A model generated the notes under the pieces. It did not search any database, was not told where the DNA came from, and was given only the letters and a program-made list of their open reading frames with translations. From Thalassovita sp. (GTDB lineage Bacteria; Pseudomonadota; Alphaproteobacteria; Rhodobacterales; Rhodobacteraceae): a stretch of DNA of 64,000 nucleotides. Shown here piece after piece: positions 54,300 through 62,543 of this stretch. Positions within the stretch are counted from its first letter, which is position 1, and each line of letters opens with the position of its first letter. The position numbers and the translations under genes were made by a program. The DNA lies in the NCBI RefSeq assembly GCF_963691685.1, contig NZ_OY829290.1, positions 1,798,001 through 1,862,000 on the forward strand. Reading direction: 5' to 3'.

Positions 54300-55949
54300 T
54301 CATGGTACGTAGGCAAGAAAATCGTCGTACTCATGACGGTCAGTGAACCAGCGTTTCGCTCCTTGCGGACGCTGACGTTGGTCGCACGTGGTCAGCAGAA
54401 GTCGTTGTTTGGCGCGTGAGATCGCAACGAAGTAAGCTGCACGTTCCGCTGACGGCTCTCCCCAAAAGGTTTCTTTTTCAACACCAAGGATGACGACCGT
54501 GTCGAATTCCAGACCCTTGCTCTTGTGCACCGACATTATGCGAACCGCTCTGTCTCCCGAAAATGAGGCTAGAGCTGTTGATGCGTCCGATTGATCTTGC
54601 AGCAGCATGTGCGCATGTTCAAGAGTCTGGGCGATGAGCTCATCGAAGCGATCACCGCGTTCATAGTCTGGCGATAAAGCAATGAGACTGTCACGTCCAA
54701 CATTGTCTATCAGTGATATGGCGAGAGCGTGCAAATCGTCGAACTGATGAAGATCGACCTCATGCGCCGCAACCTTCTGCTTGGTTTCATTGATGAAGCG
54801 ATCCCAACGAGACCGCACCTGATATTCGCGTTCATCGTCATAGCCATGATTAAAAACAACCAGATCAAGCATACGACGATAGGCCGCGGGTTGACGCGAG
54901 CCACTCGCGATAAGGAGGAAATCGATGAGCAGACAGGCAGCCGGCTCCGACGCCAGATCCTGTTTAATCTCTTCTTCTCGATATGGGACCTCTTTCGCCT
55001 CGAAAGCAGCCACGAGGCGCTGGCAATACAGATTTTGTTGTTTGCTAACGAGAATCGCAATCTCCGAGGGCTCGATGCCATCGTCGATCAAGCTGCGGAT
55101 TCGCCCAGCCAGGCCACTGGCTTCGTCGTCGTCATCCTCAAATCGAAGGATGCAAATCTCACCCTCGTCGCCAATGATATCGTCATCTTCGAGCGCCGCT
55201 GCCGGATCCATTTCTTTGACCATCGCATTCTGCATCCGACGCAGAGCCGGTGCGGAACGGAAATTCTGATAGAGATTGAGCGGCACTGCGTCGAAAGCGT
55301 CGGCGAAAGTATGGAAGATACCCTCGAGCGCCCCCGCCCAGCCCATGATGCTTTGTTTGGAATCGCCGACAGCCGTCAGAATTGTCGGGGTGTCGCCGAA
55401 ACAAGCGAGTATCAAGCGATATTGCTCATCCGTGCAGTCTTGAAATTCATCCAGGAAGACATGGGTATAGGTCTGGCGCACCGCATTGCGGGCGGCTAGG
55501 CTGTTTTCGATGATCTTACAGGCGAGCGGCACCAAGTCGCTGAAAGTGATGGACTGATGCTGCACACGGCGCTGGCCAATCGAATAATCAGGGTTTAGCG
55601 CATCACGTCCGCTAAGCACCGGGCGAAACCGGTCAATGATCCGTTTAGCGAAAGCATGGAAGGTGTGGCTATCGAATCGCGCAGCCAGCCTAGGTCCACA
55701 GCGTTTCCGCACGCGTGCCTTGAGATTTTGGCTAGCATCAGTCTTGAACGATATGGCGAGGATCCGGCGAGGGTAGCGGCAAGTTCCAGTGCGGAGCAGG
55801 AAATCAGCACGTTGCGCCAACATTTCAGTTTTGCCAGCACCGGGACCTGCGGTGAGCACCAAATTGCGTGCAATCTCTGTTGTAGCATCCAACGCATTCG
55901 GCTCAAGCGTTAAGTCACCCACGGGAGACCATCGATCTAATGCAATCAT
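54300..55949 (-). CDS. gajB: Gabija GajB, UvrD-like helicase
   Basis: A 549-residue superfamily 1 helicase. Motif I is TAGPGAGKT (33-41), motif II FLDEFQD (165-171), motif III VGDSKQSIMGW (194-204), followed by LYQNFRS (motif IV) and, near the end, MSVHKSKGLEFDTVVILG (motif V) and VAISRAKQRLLLT (motif VI). Length and motif set match GajB, the helicase-like partner of GajA. Its ATG overlaps the gajA stop (ATGA), so the pair is translated together. In Gabija, GajB is thought to sense DNA ends or nucleotides made during phage replication and to act with the GajA nuclease. Both genes look intact. Confidence 0.85.
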   Translation of the reverse strand: MIALDRWSPVGDLTLEPNALDATTEIARNLVLTAGPGAGKTEMLAQRADFLLRTGTCRYPRRILAISFKTDASQNLKARVRKRCGPRLAARFDSHTFHAFAKRIIDRFRPVLSGRDALNPDYSIGQRRVQHQSITFSDLVPLACKIIENSLAARNAVRQTYTHVFLDEFQDCTDEQYRLILACFGDTPTILTAVGDSKQSIMGWAGALEGIFHTFADAFDAVPLNLYQNFRSAPALRRMQNAMVKEMDPAAALEDDDIIGDEGEICILRFEDDDDEASGLAGRIRSLIDDGIEPSEIAILVSKQQNLYCQRLVAAFEAKEVPYREEEIKQDLASEPAACLLIDFLLIASGSRQPAAYRRMLDLVVFNHGYDDEREYQVRSRWDRFINETKQKVAAHEVDLHQFDDLHALAISLIDNVGRDSLIALSPDYERGDRFDELIAQTLEHAHMLLQDQSDASTALASFSGDRAVRIMSVHKSKGLEFDTVVILGVEKETFWGEPSAERAAYFVAISRAKQRLLLTTCDQRQRPQGAKRWFTDRHEYDDFLAYVP

Positions 55950-57880
55950 TCAGGTAAGCCTTCGAGTTTGGTTTCGACATAGTCGATTAGCGCGGTCATG
56001 ACCGCGGGCATATCTGCAGCAATTTCTGCATCATCAATCGCTGCCATAGCCCGGATATGCCAAGCTGGTTTGCTGCCTAGCTTGAAGCGTCGGTGGTAGG
56101 CATCGAACAACTGAAGCTGCGCGTCTGAATATTGCGGCTCCACGGCATCGTGTTTTTTGCCGAGGACAGCCTTGAGCGTAGTCTCATCTGGTTCTTCGCG
56201 CTCGTCATCTTCAACTCGATAGACTTCGGCGAACGCTTGAATCATCATAAAGTCGAGATCAAGCGGCGACGAAAAGAAGACGCCGCGCTCGTTGAAATAC
56301 TCGAACCAACCATCGTCATCGATCAAAAGTCTTTGTTCGCTATCCCAAGCTGGGATGGTTGCTATCTCACCTTCGTCGATGCCCGCATTCTGCACGTCAC
56401 TATATTTCAGAAGCTGTTTCGCAGCGTACTTAATCCTACCCCAGCCACCCTGAAAACGGGCAAGGTCGAGATCAAGCAAAGTCGCGTGCGGGATTCCGAG
56501 CCCGTGCAGTAACCGCCAGAAATGGTTGACGTGGCGCCCGCCCAAAGGGACGACCGAGATCGATGCATCATCGGTGAGAACACCGCGTGCAGCGAGCATC
56601 CGGGGCAGGACGACTTCTTCGCTGTCTCCTTCACCCAAAATGACAAACCGAGCGAAGTATAGTTCAGGGAAGGCGTGTACGGCTTCGCGCACATATTTTG
56701 CCGCCCCCTCATCTTCCGGGAGAACAACCCGAGCGACAACTGTTCGACGATCCCCGTCTAGCCGTAGATAGCGGATAGTCTCAGGAGCGACACGACGCAA
56801 AAGTGATGGAGCGTGTGTAGCCACCAAGGTCTGTGCATTCTGACCGTTTGCAAACTCGGAAATCGCGCGGATAACGCGCCCGAGATAGTGTGGTGAAAGG
56901 CTGTTCTCCGGTTCTTCGATCGCGATTAAAGTGAAGATGGCGGGCCGTAGTTTATCGATGTCAAAAGCGTCTAGTTCGCCAGCGAGCACCTTGTCGCCAA
57001 TCTCGCGCATTGCGAGCACCAGAGAGATATACAGCAAGGATTGCTGACCGTCGCTTAGTCGCGAAAAGTCGACGAGCGACTCGCCGTGGCCTGGAGTGAA
57101 GGTAAGACTCAAATGGCGGAGAAGCGCGTTGACCTCACTTTGCGCAAAAGAGATTGACGGGTTGGCGAAAAACTCACCCTTGTGCAGTTGTCCCCAGATG
57201 TCGCTCAGCGAGTCGCTGATGCCTTCAATGGCAGCGTTCCCACTTAGCGCATCGGAAATTTGCGCCGTAAGATCATTGACTTCTGTGCGCTCGACGGTCC
57301 AGTTGGCAGCCCGCAATGCCCGGCCCACTAGGGCGTTGGTGGAGTAAGAGATATGGTCCGATGGGTCGCGGCGAGTAGGGAGATAATGCACCTGAATGGC
57401 GTTGCGATCGTGCTTAGAGGCCCGGCTTTCCTCTACGGGCCTCCCGTGATCGTCAACTTCGGTAACGTAGGTGAAGGTCTCCTCGATATCACCGTCCTGA
57501 TCGAGGGTCGCTGCCAATCGGAAGCGGACGCGGACGACCTCGTCATTTTCCACCATGAGCATATGCGCGAAGTTACCCGGCACCGCGGGCATGTCGACAT
57601 TTTCCGACTCCAGCTCTGGGAATTCGAAATCAGCCTCTATCCAAAGACTGCGCTCTTCTGGTGCAGCATCGTGCGGCTCATCGGCAGAGACGTGAAAATC
57701 TGAGATTCTGATTCTTCGCTGCGCGGGATCGAGGCTGAACATCCTTACCAATGCCTGCAGCACCGCTGTCTTACCGGTACCGTTCGGTCCAAGAATGAAC
57801 GTTGTATTGTCTAACGCGATTTCTGTCTCGATGCCCCCAAAGCATCGGAAGTTGCAAATACGCAAATGCGTGAGCTTCAA
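55946..57880 (-). CDS. gajA: Gabija GajA, OLD-family ATPase/TOPRIM nuclease
   Basis: A 644-residue protein with an N-terminal ABC-type ATPase and C-terminal TOPRIM domain. Walker A is GPNGTGKT (31-38), the signature LSDGQQ (275-280), Walker B FTLIAIEEPENS (316-327) and the switch ATHAPS (354-359). TOPRIM residues are GEGDSEEVV (E417) and LLDLDLARF (D470, D472). That is the OLD nuclease layout, and the directly coupled UvrD-like gene makes it GajA of a Gabija system. GajA nicks DNA at specific sites when nucleotides are depleted, as in phage infection. The usual GajA length is about 580, so this one is somewhat longer in the C-terminal part. Confidence 0.85.
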   Translation of the reverse strand: MKLTHLRICNFRCFGGIETEIALDNTTFILGPNGTGKTAVLQALVRMFSLDPAQRRIRISDFHVSADEPHDAAPEERSLWIEADFEFPELESENVDMPAVPGNFAHMLMVENDEVVRVRFRLAATLDQDGDIEETFTYVTEVDDHGRPVEESRASKHDRNAIQVHYLPTRRDPSDHISYSTNALVGRALRAANWTVERTEVNDLTAQISDALSGNAAIEGISDSLSDIWGQLHKGEFFANPSISFAQSEVNALLRHLSLTFTPGHGESLVDFSRLSDGQQSLLYISLVLAMREIGDKVLAGELDAFDIDKLRPAIFTLIAIEEPENSLSPHYLGRVIRAISEFANGQNAQTLVATHAPSLLRRVAPETIRYLRLDGDRRTVVARVVLPEDEGAAKYVREAVHAFPELYFARFVILGEGDSEEVVLPRMLAARGVLTDDASISVVPLGGRHVNHFWRLLHGLGIPHATLLDLDLARFQGGWGRIKYAAKQLLKYSDVQNAGIDEGEIATIPAWDSEQRLLIDDDGWFEYFNERGVFFSSPLDLDFMMIQAFAEVYRVEDDEREEPDETTLKAVLGKKHDAVEPQYSDAQLQLFDAYHRRFKLGSKPAWHIRAMAAIDDAEIAADMPAVMTALIDYVETKLEGLPE

Positions 57881-58845
57881 GGTGCATTCTCCACTGCAAA
57901 TAATACCTTCGAAAAATACTTTGGCGGCTGTCTATTGAATCACTTTCGGTGGTCATTACTTAGAAAGCTACCCGCATGAGCTGCATATCTTACTTCAATC
58001 AGACTGACTAGGTGCCGATGCTACAGAATCCGTTCTAGTTCTTCCAACGAAGTGGTCATGCTTACACTGTCCCGCTACTGTCACTCTAAACCCATCCTAA
58101 TTGCCTAAAGTGCTGGATGTGCGATTTGAGAGAAAGCTGCGTCGCAGCATTTGGGCTACCCACCGAGAGTCCGCTCAGGGCCGGTCAGTCGTGTCCCGCC
58201 GTTCGCTGGGCCTGAATTTACAAATGTCACTTTCTGCGCCTAGCTGCTCTTGTTTTTCTCTGAGACCTCATTTTTCCACCTGCATGACGCTATTTGCTAC
58301 TGTTTAGTTAGGCCCTCTCAATTTCTTCAGCTTAGGAAATAGTCTTCGGCCTGGGTCCTGGTCCTCTCTTGTCTTCCTTCTCGGTAAGCTCAACGGGGAG
58401 GTAGTCTTGCCAAATAACATCGACCATACCCTTCACTTCGGGGTGCTCTGACCAACGATGGACGTCGATCGGTCGGGAAAACCTAGGATTGTTGATTGTA
58501 GCCAAAAAAAAACCTCTCACTTTTTTTTACTAGAAGTTCTAGCTCAGAATCTAAGACGAGCTTCCACCTGAACACAACCTATTGTGGAACTTATCTTGTT
58601 GAAATCTAACACTATAGACTTACTTCTAGTCCTGACTCCTCTCCCCCCAGATCTTACTTCCTCTTATCCATTACTTATACCTATTAAAGGTAAGCCCGTG
58701 ATGGCATTAAATGAGAACGAATTGGGAGACGAGAGCTGTCAGGCTGCACTTGGTCGACGGTCAGTGACGGCACAGGGGCATTCCTGGGGGCATTTTCTAA
58801 AGCTCTGACCGGCTCGGTCTTTCATCGCTTTATCTATCAGAGGAA
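57881..58845. other. Right end of the island, largely gene-free
   Basis: About 965 bp between gajA and the border repeat. It contains the gajA promoter region, one short open frame (58332-58520), and copies of the two sequence words found near the left border: tccattacttatacctatt (58667-58685, inverted relative to the left one) and ggggcattcctgggggc (near 58776). AT-rich runs (aaaaaaaaa and tttttttt near 58505-58530) are unlike the backbone. No integrase gene is visible. Confidence 0.55.
58332..58520 (-). CDS. Short unrecognised open frame in the island
   Basis: A 62-residue frame with a GTG start, reading ATINNPRFSRPIDVHRWSEH and ending KRGPGPRPKTIS. The composition (HRWSEHPEVKGMVDVIWQDY) looks protein-like rather than random. 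It may be a small gene or the N-terminal fragment of a larger mobile-element gene, cut near the homopolymer runs. There is no clear ribosome site. Confidence 0.35.
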   Translation of the reverse strand: MRGFFLATINNPRFSRPIDVHRWSEHPEVKGMVDVIWQDYLPVELTEKEDKRGPGPRPKTIS

Positions 58846-58864
58846 GTTGGCTGGGGTGGTAGGA
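58846..58864. repeat. Right attachment-site repeat of the tRNA-Gln island
   Basis: The copy of gttggctggggtggtagga that is part of the functional tRNA-Gln gene. Together with 49849-49867 it marks the borders of the island. Confidence 0.8.
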
Positions 58865-58922
58865 TTCGAACCTACGATGCGCTGTACCAAAAACAGGTGC
58901 CTTACCACTTGGCTACACCCCA
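58848..58922 (-). tRNA. tRNA-Gln (UUG)
   Basis: A 75-nt tRNA read on the - strand: acceptor TGGGGTG...CACCCCA, discriminator G and encoded CCA. The anticodon arm CTGT-TTTTGGT-ACAG gives anticodon TTG. The T arm has GGTTCGAATCC. Island integration at the 3' end leaves the tRNA whole. Confidence 0.95.
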
Positions 58923-58997
58923 ACTTGTGAGCCGGTGTTTACGGAACCGCGCGTGGAGGTGCAAGACCTCTTTTAAGAAAACGTGACAGTTTTTTTC

Positions 58998-60380
58998 TCA
59001 CTCGCTTGGTGCGTGTTTCTCCAGCAGATCATCCCCCAATGTTTCTTGCCTTTCCTCTGCCACCATCTGCGACAGCGCGTCCTGATCGTGGGCGTGTACA
59101 TCGCGCAAATCATCCTCAACCGGTGCAGCGGGTGGGGCTGCTGCGGGGGTTTTGGCGGAATCGGTGGCGGAATCAATCACCGGGTCCGGGCTGGAGGTGG
59201 CCAAGTCAATCACCCGGTAGGTGGGTTCGGGCATGGCAATGCCGGATTCTGTGAATCGGTTTAGAATCAATCGGATGGATTCGGATTTTGCCGCCAGCAG
59301 GCCGCTTTCGCGCTGATCGATCCAGGCGGTCATGCGCAGGGTGACGGTGCTGTCGCCGATTTCCTGGATCCAGACCGAGGGGGCGGGCGTCTGCAGCGTG
59401 AAGGGCAGGGCGGCCAGGCTGTCCTCGGCCAGTCGCAGGGCCAGCGCCAGATCGCTGTCTGGTGCGACGCCCACGTCAAACAGGAACCGGCGCTCTGCGT
59501 TGCGGGTGAAATTCACGATGCGGGATTTGAACACGGTCGCGTTTGGAATGCGGATGTGGTTGCCATCATAACTCAGCAGGATGGTGGCGCGGCTGGTCAG
59601 GCGGATGACCTTGCCCTCATCCCCGTTGATCTCAATCGTGTCGTTGGGGCGGAACGGCTGGCGGATCGACAGCATGATGGAGGCGATGAAGTTCTCAACC
59701 GTGTCACGCACGGCAAAACCAATCGCCAGACCGATGATCCCGGCAGCGCCCAGAATTGTTGAAAGCAGTGCCGTGGCGCCCAGAATGTCCAGCGCCAGCA
59801 CCAGACCCGCAATCAGGAAACCCAGCCGCACCACGGTGCGATAGATATCGGCGATAAAGGCGTTTGGCGCCAACCGGTCCCAGGGTTGCCGCACCCGCAC
59901 GATCAACAGGCCCAGACCAAAGATCAGCGCAAAAGCCAGCACCGCCACAGCCAGTAGCGGCAGATAGGCCACAACCTGTCCCATTCGCTGGCGGAACCGC
60001 TCCATCGCGGGGCTCAGCCGTTCGGCCACATCGGTGGTCTCGACCACATCGTTGCGGATGGCGACCACGCCGTCGACGCGGGTGACCAGCTCACTCAGCG
60101 CTTCGGCCAGATCGCTGCTGAGGGTGGTGCCCTTCAGCGTGACAATGCCTGAGGTGACCGTGACGGTGACATCCTCATAACCGTCAAGCTCTCCCAGAAT
60201 ATCCCGGATCCGCACCGCGATTGCTGCGTCCTGAGTAGCGCTGTCTTCGACCGAGATCGGGCCGGAAGGTTGATCGGCCACCGGGGCGCTGCCGCTTTGG
60301 GCAACAGCGGGTGTGGGGGCGGTCAGCGAAACGGTGGCAAGATAGGCCAGAGCGGCCAGCAAACGAAATAGCGCAGTCAT
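58998..60380 (-). CDS. BON-domain mechanosensitive channel (MscS family)
   Basis: A 460-residue protein. A signal-peptide-like N-terminus (LLAALAYLATVSLTAPTPAV) is followed by a BON-type domain (about 48-115: IRDILGELDGYEDVTVTVTS, LVTRVDGVVAIRNDVVETTD). Then come membrane segments and the MscS pore helix region (LGAAGIIGLAIGFAVRDTVE), the beta domain with RPNDTIEINGDEGKVI, and a proline/alanine-rich acidic tail. It would open on membrane tension to relieve osmotic stress. A periplasmic BON domain on an MscS channel is known in proteobacteria. Confidence 0.85.
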   Translation of the reverse strand: MTALFRLLAALAYLATVSLTAPTPAVAQSGSAPVADQPSGPISVEDSATQDAAIAVRIRDILGELDGYEDVTVTVTSGIVTLKGTTLSSDLAEALSELVTRVDGVVAIRNDVVETTDVAERLSPAMERFRQRMGQVVAYLPLLAVAVLAFALIFGLGLLIVRVRQPWDRLAPNAFIADIYRTVVRLGFLIAGLVLALDILGATALLSTILGAAGIIGLAIGFAVRDTVENFIASIMLSIRQPFRPNDTIEINGDEGKVIRLTSRATILLSYDGNHIRIPNATVFKSRIVNFTRNAERRFLFDVGVAPDSDLALALRLAEDSLAALPFTLQTPAPSVWIQEIGDSTVTLRMTAWIDQRESGLLAAKSESIRLILNRFTESGIAMPEPTYRVIDLATSSPDPVIDSATDSAKTPAAAPPAAPVEDDLRDVHAHDQDALSQMVAEERQETLGDDLLEKHAPSE

Positions 60381-60474
60381 CAGATCAATCAGCCAAGTGG
60401 GGCAAACAGGAAAAATATGGCGCCAGCCTAAGCGGGCGCCTTATTGCGTGGCAAGCCTAGATCGTCTGCAAGCT

Positions 60475-60738
60475 TAGGCTCAGGACCCATTAATGTTCCA
60501 GCACCGGTTTGGCAGATTTTCGACCTGACAAGGAATATGGCCGTAGGAATAGTGATCTATTTCAAGTCCATATGACGCCGCTCAGTTCGAAAACCCGCCA
60601 AATCGAAGACGTCAAAATCGCTGCATCTCAAGGGCGTGAGGCGCTTGAAAAGAGAACCACTCTTTCCGGCGCACCTCAAACCATTGATATTTTGCGATTT
60701 TGGCGCCGGTGCAGAAACATTAATGGGTCCTGAGCCTA
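60475..60738. mobile_element. MITE-like element with near-perfect terminal inverted repeats
   Basis: A 264-bp non-coding element. Its ends, taggctcaggacccattaat (60475 onward) and the exact reverse complement ending at 60738, match over at least 23 bp, followed by a second shared block ccggtgc. TA at both outer ends would fit a TA target duplication, as in several IS families. There is no transposase. It occupies most of the 363-bp gap between the MscS and SH3 genes. Confidence 0.75.
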
Positions 60739-60744
60739 GCGGGG

Positions 60745-61251
60745 TTACTCTTTCAGCTCTTCCGGGCCGACGCCCCACATGGCGTTTTTCGGCGCCCAAC
60801 CACGATAGCCCCCGGCGCTCAGGCGGCACCATTCGGGGCCGCATTTTTCCAGCCGGGCGATCACGCCCAGTTCCAGCCGGGCGGAAATGGCGGTTTTGGC
60901 GTCCGGGCGCACATGCAGCGCCAGCATGTCCTGATCCACGATCACATGGCGCATGCCGGACAGCAGCGCATAATGCACCCAACCGCCGGCCCCATCACGG
61001 TCGCGCACGCGCCGCCAGTGGCCATATTCGGCAGTGATCTCAACCGGCATGTTGCGGCGGGTGAACACCCAGTCAATGCGGTGGCTCAGCGACGGGCCGC
61101 GGCGCACGTTGGCCTCGGCTGCTTTGACCGAAACATAGCGCGGCAGTGGCAGGTTGGTCACCGGTCCACGTTCCTGCGCGCCGCCCAGTGCAGGCAGGCC
61201 AGACAGCATAACAGCGCCCAACAGGGCGGACACCAGGGAACGGCGAAACAT
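60745..61251 (-). CDS. Periplasmic SH3-domain protein
   Basis: A 168-residue protein starting at the ATG at 61251 (a GAGGA site lies upstream); an in-frame start at 61290 would add 13 charged residues. The signal peptide is MFRRSLVSALLGAVMLSGLP with likely cleavage near GGAQE. It carries two SH3-like units: VSVKAAEANVRRGPSLSHRI with HWRRVRDRDGAGGWVHYALL, and LALHVRPDAKTAISARLELG with WCRLSAGGYRGWAPKNAMWG. Such proteins bind or organise cell-wall components. It is divergent from the dehydrogenase gene. Confidence 0.8.
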   Translation of the reverse strand: MFRRSLVSALLGAVMLSGLPALGGAQERGPVTNLPLPRYVSVKAAEANVRRGPSLSHRIDWVFTRRNMPVEITAEYGHWRRVRDRDGAGGWVHYALLSGMRHVIVDQDMLALHVRPDAKTAISARLELGVIARLEKCGPEWCRLSAGGYRGWAPKNAMWGVGPEELKE

Positions 61252-61404
61252 CGCAGATCTGTCCTCATTTTGGGCGAGGCGGCAGCGCATTGTTGCGATC
61301 GCCTCGACTGCTCGTGAAATATTATTGCGCCCCCCTTGTGGCCGGGCGCGTTATCCCGCACTGTGCCATCAACGCGCCGGTTTTTGAAGAAGGGGAAGGC
61401 CAAG

Positions 61405-62391
61405 ATGGCATCTGGACGTCTGAGTGTTGTTGTGACGCGACGCTTGCCCGACGTGGTAGAAACAAGGTTGATGGAGCTGTTCGACGTCAAATTGCGCGCC
61501 GATGACACCCCCATGAGCCGTGATGAAATCGCTGCCGCCCTGCGAGAGGCGGATGTGTTGATTCCCACGCTGAACGACCGCATTGACAACAGCCTGATTT
61601 CTCAGGCCGGGCCGCAATTGCGCATGATTGCCAACTATGGTGCTGGTGTGGATCACATCGATGTGGCCACCGCCCGTCAGCGCGGGATCCAGGTGACCAA
61701 CACCCCCGGCGTGCTGACCGATGACACCGCCGATATGACCATGGCGCTGATCCTTGCGGTCACCCGCCGTATTCCCGAAGGTCTGGCAGCCATGCAGACC
61801 GGTGAATGGGATGGCTGGGCGCCCACGGCGTTCCTTGGTGGCCGGGTGGCCGGGCGCCGTCTGGGTATCCTTGGCATGGGGCGCATTGGTCAGGCCGTTG
61901 CCCGCCGGGCCCGCGCCTTTGGCATGCAGGTCCATTACCACAACCGCCACCGCCTGCGCGAAGAGACCGAGGCCGCGCTGGAGGCAACCTATTGGCAAAG
62001 TCTGGACCAGATGGTGGCGAGGATGGATGTGCTGTCCATCAACTGCCCCCATACGCCTTCGACCTTCCATCTGATGAACGCACGTCGTCTGAAGCTGATG
62101 AAGCCTTCGGCGGTGATCGTGAACACCTCGCGCGGGGAGGTGATTGATGAAAATGCGCTGACCCGTCAGCTGAAGTCGGGGGCTTTGGCGGGCGCCGGGC
62201 TGGATGTCTATGAACATGGCTCCGAAGCGAACCCGGATCTGCGCGCCATGCCCAATGTGGTGATGCTGCCGCATATGGGCTCGGCCACCGAAGAGGGCCG
62301 GGTTGAGATGGGTGAAAAAGTCATCATCAACGTGAAAACCTTTGCGGATGGCCACCGTCCGCCGGATCTGGTGCTGCAGGCGCTGGACTGA
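61405..62391 (+). CDS. D-2-hydroxyacid dehydrogenase (glyoxylate/hydroxypyruvate reductase-like)
   Basis: A 328-residue NAD(P)-dependent dehydrogenase. The start at 61405 (MASGRLSVVV) follows GAAGGCCAAG; an upstream in-frame ATG (61336) would add 23 residues. Features: MIANYGAGVDHIDVATARQR, VTNTPGVLTDDTADMTMALI, the Rossmann loop LGILGMGRIGQAVARRARAF, and catalytic VIVNTSRGEVIDENA (Arg) and VVMLPHMGSATEEGRVEMGE (His). The closest known types are glyoxylate and hydroxypyruvate reductases. The exact substrate is unconfirmed. Confidence 0.85.
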   Translation: MASGRLSVVVTRRLPDVVETRLMELFDVKLRADDTPMSRDEIAAALREADVLIPTLNDRIDNSLISQAGPQLRMIANYGAGVDHIDVATARQRGIQVTNTPGVLTDDTADMTMALILAVTRRIPEGLAAMQTGEWDGWAPTAFLGGRVAGRRLGILGMGRIGQAVARRARAFGMQVHYHNRHRLREETEAALEATYWQSLDQMVARMDVLSINCPHTPSTFHLMNARRLKLMKPSAVIVNTSRGEVIDENALTRQLKSGALAGAGLDVYEHGSEANPDLRAMPNVVMLPHMGSATEEGRVEMGEKVIINVKTFADGHRPPDLVLQALD

Positions 62392-62543
62392 TTGGGCTGG
62401 GCTGATCAGGGCTGAACTGGCCTTTCCAAAATTCAAAGAGTGCCGAAACGGGGTGACGGGGAACTGTCACCCCGTTTTCCCTTGATGTGCCCCGGTTCGC
62501 GTGCCTATCTCACGCACAGATTGCATTTCTGCGGAGTGATTTG

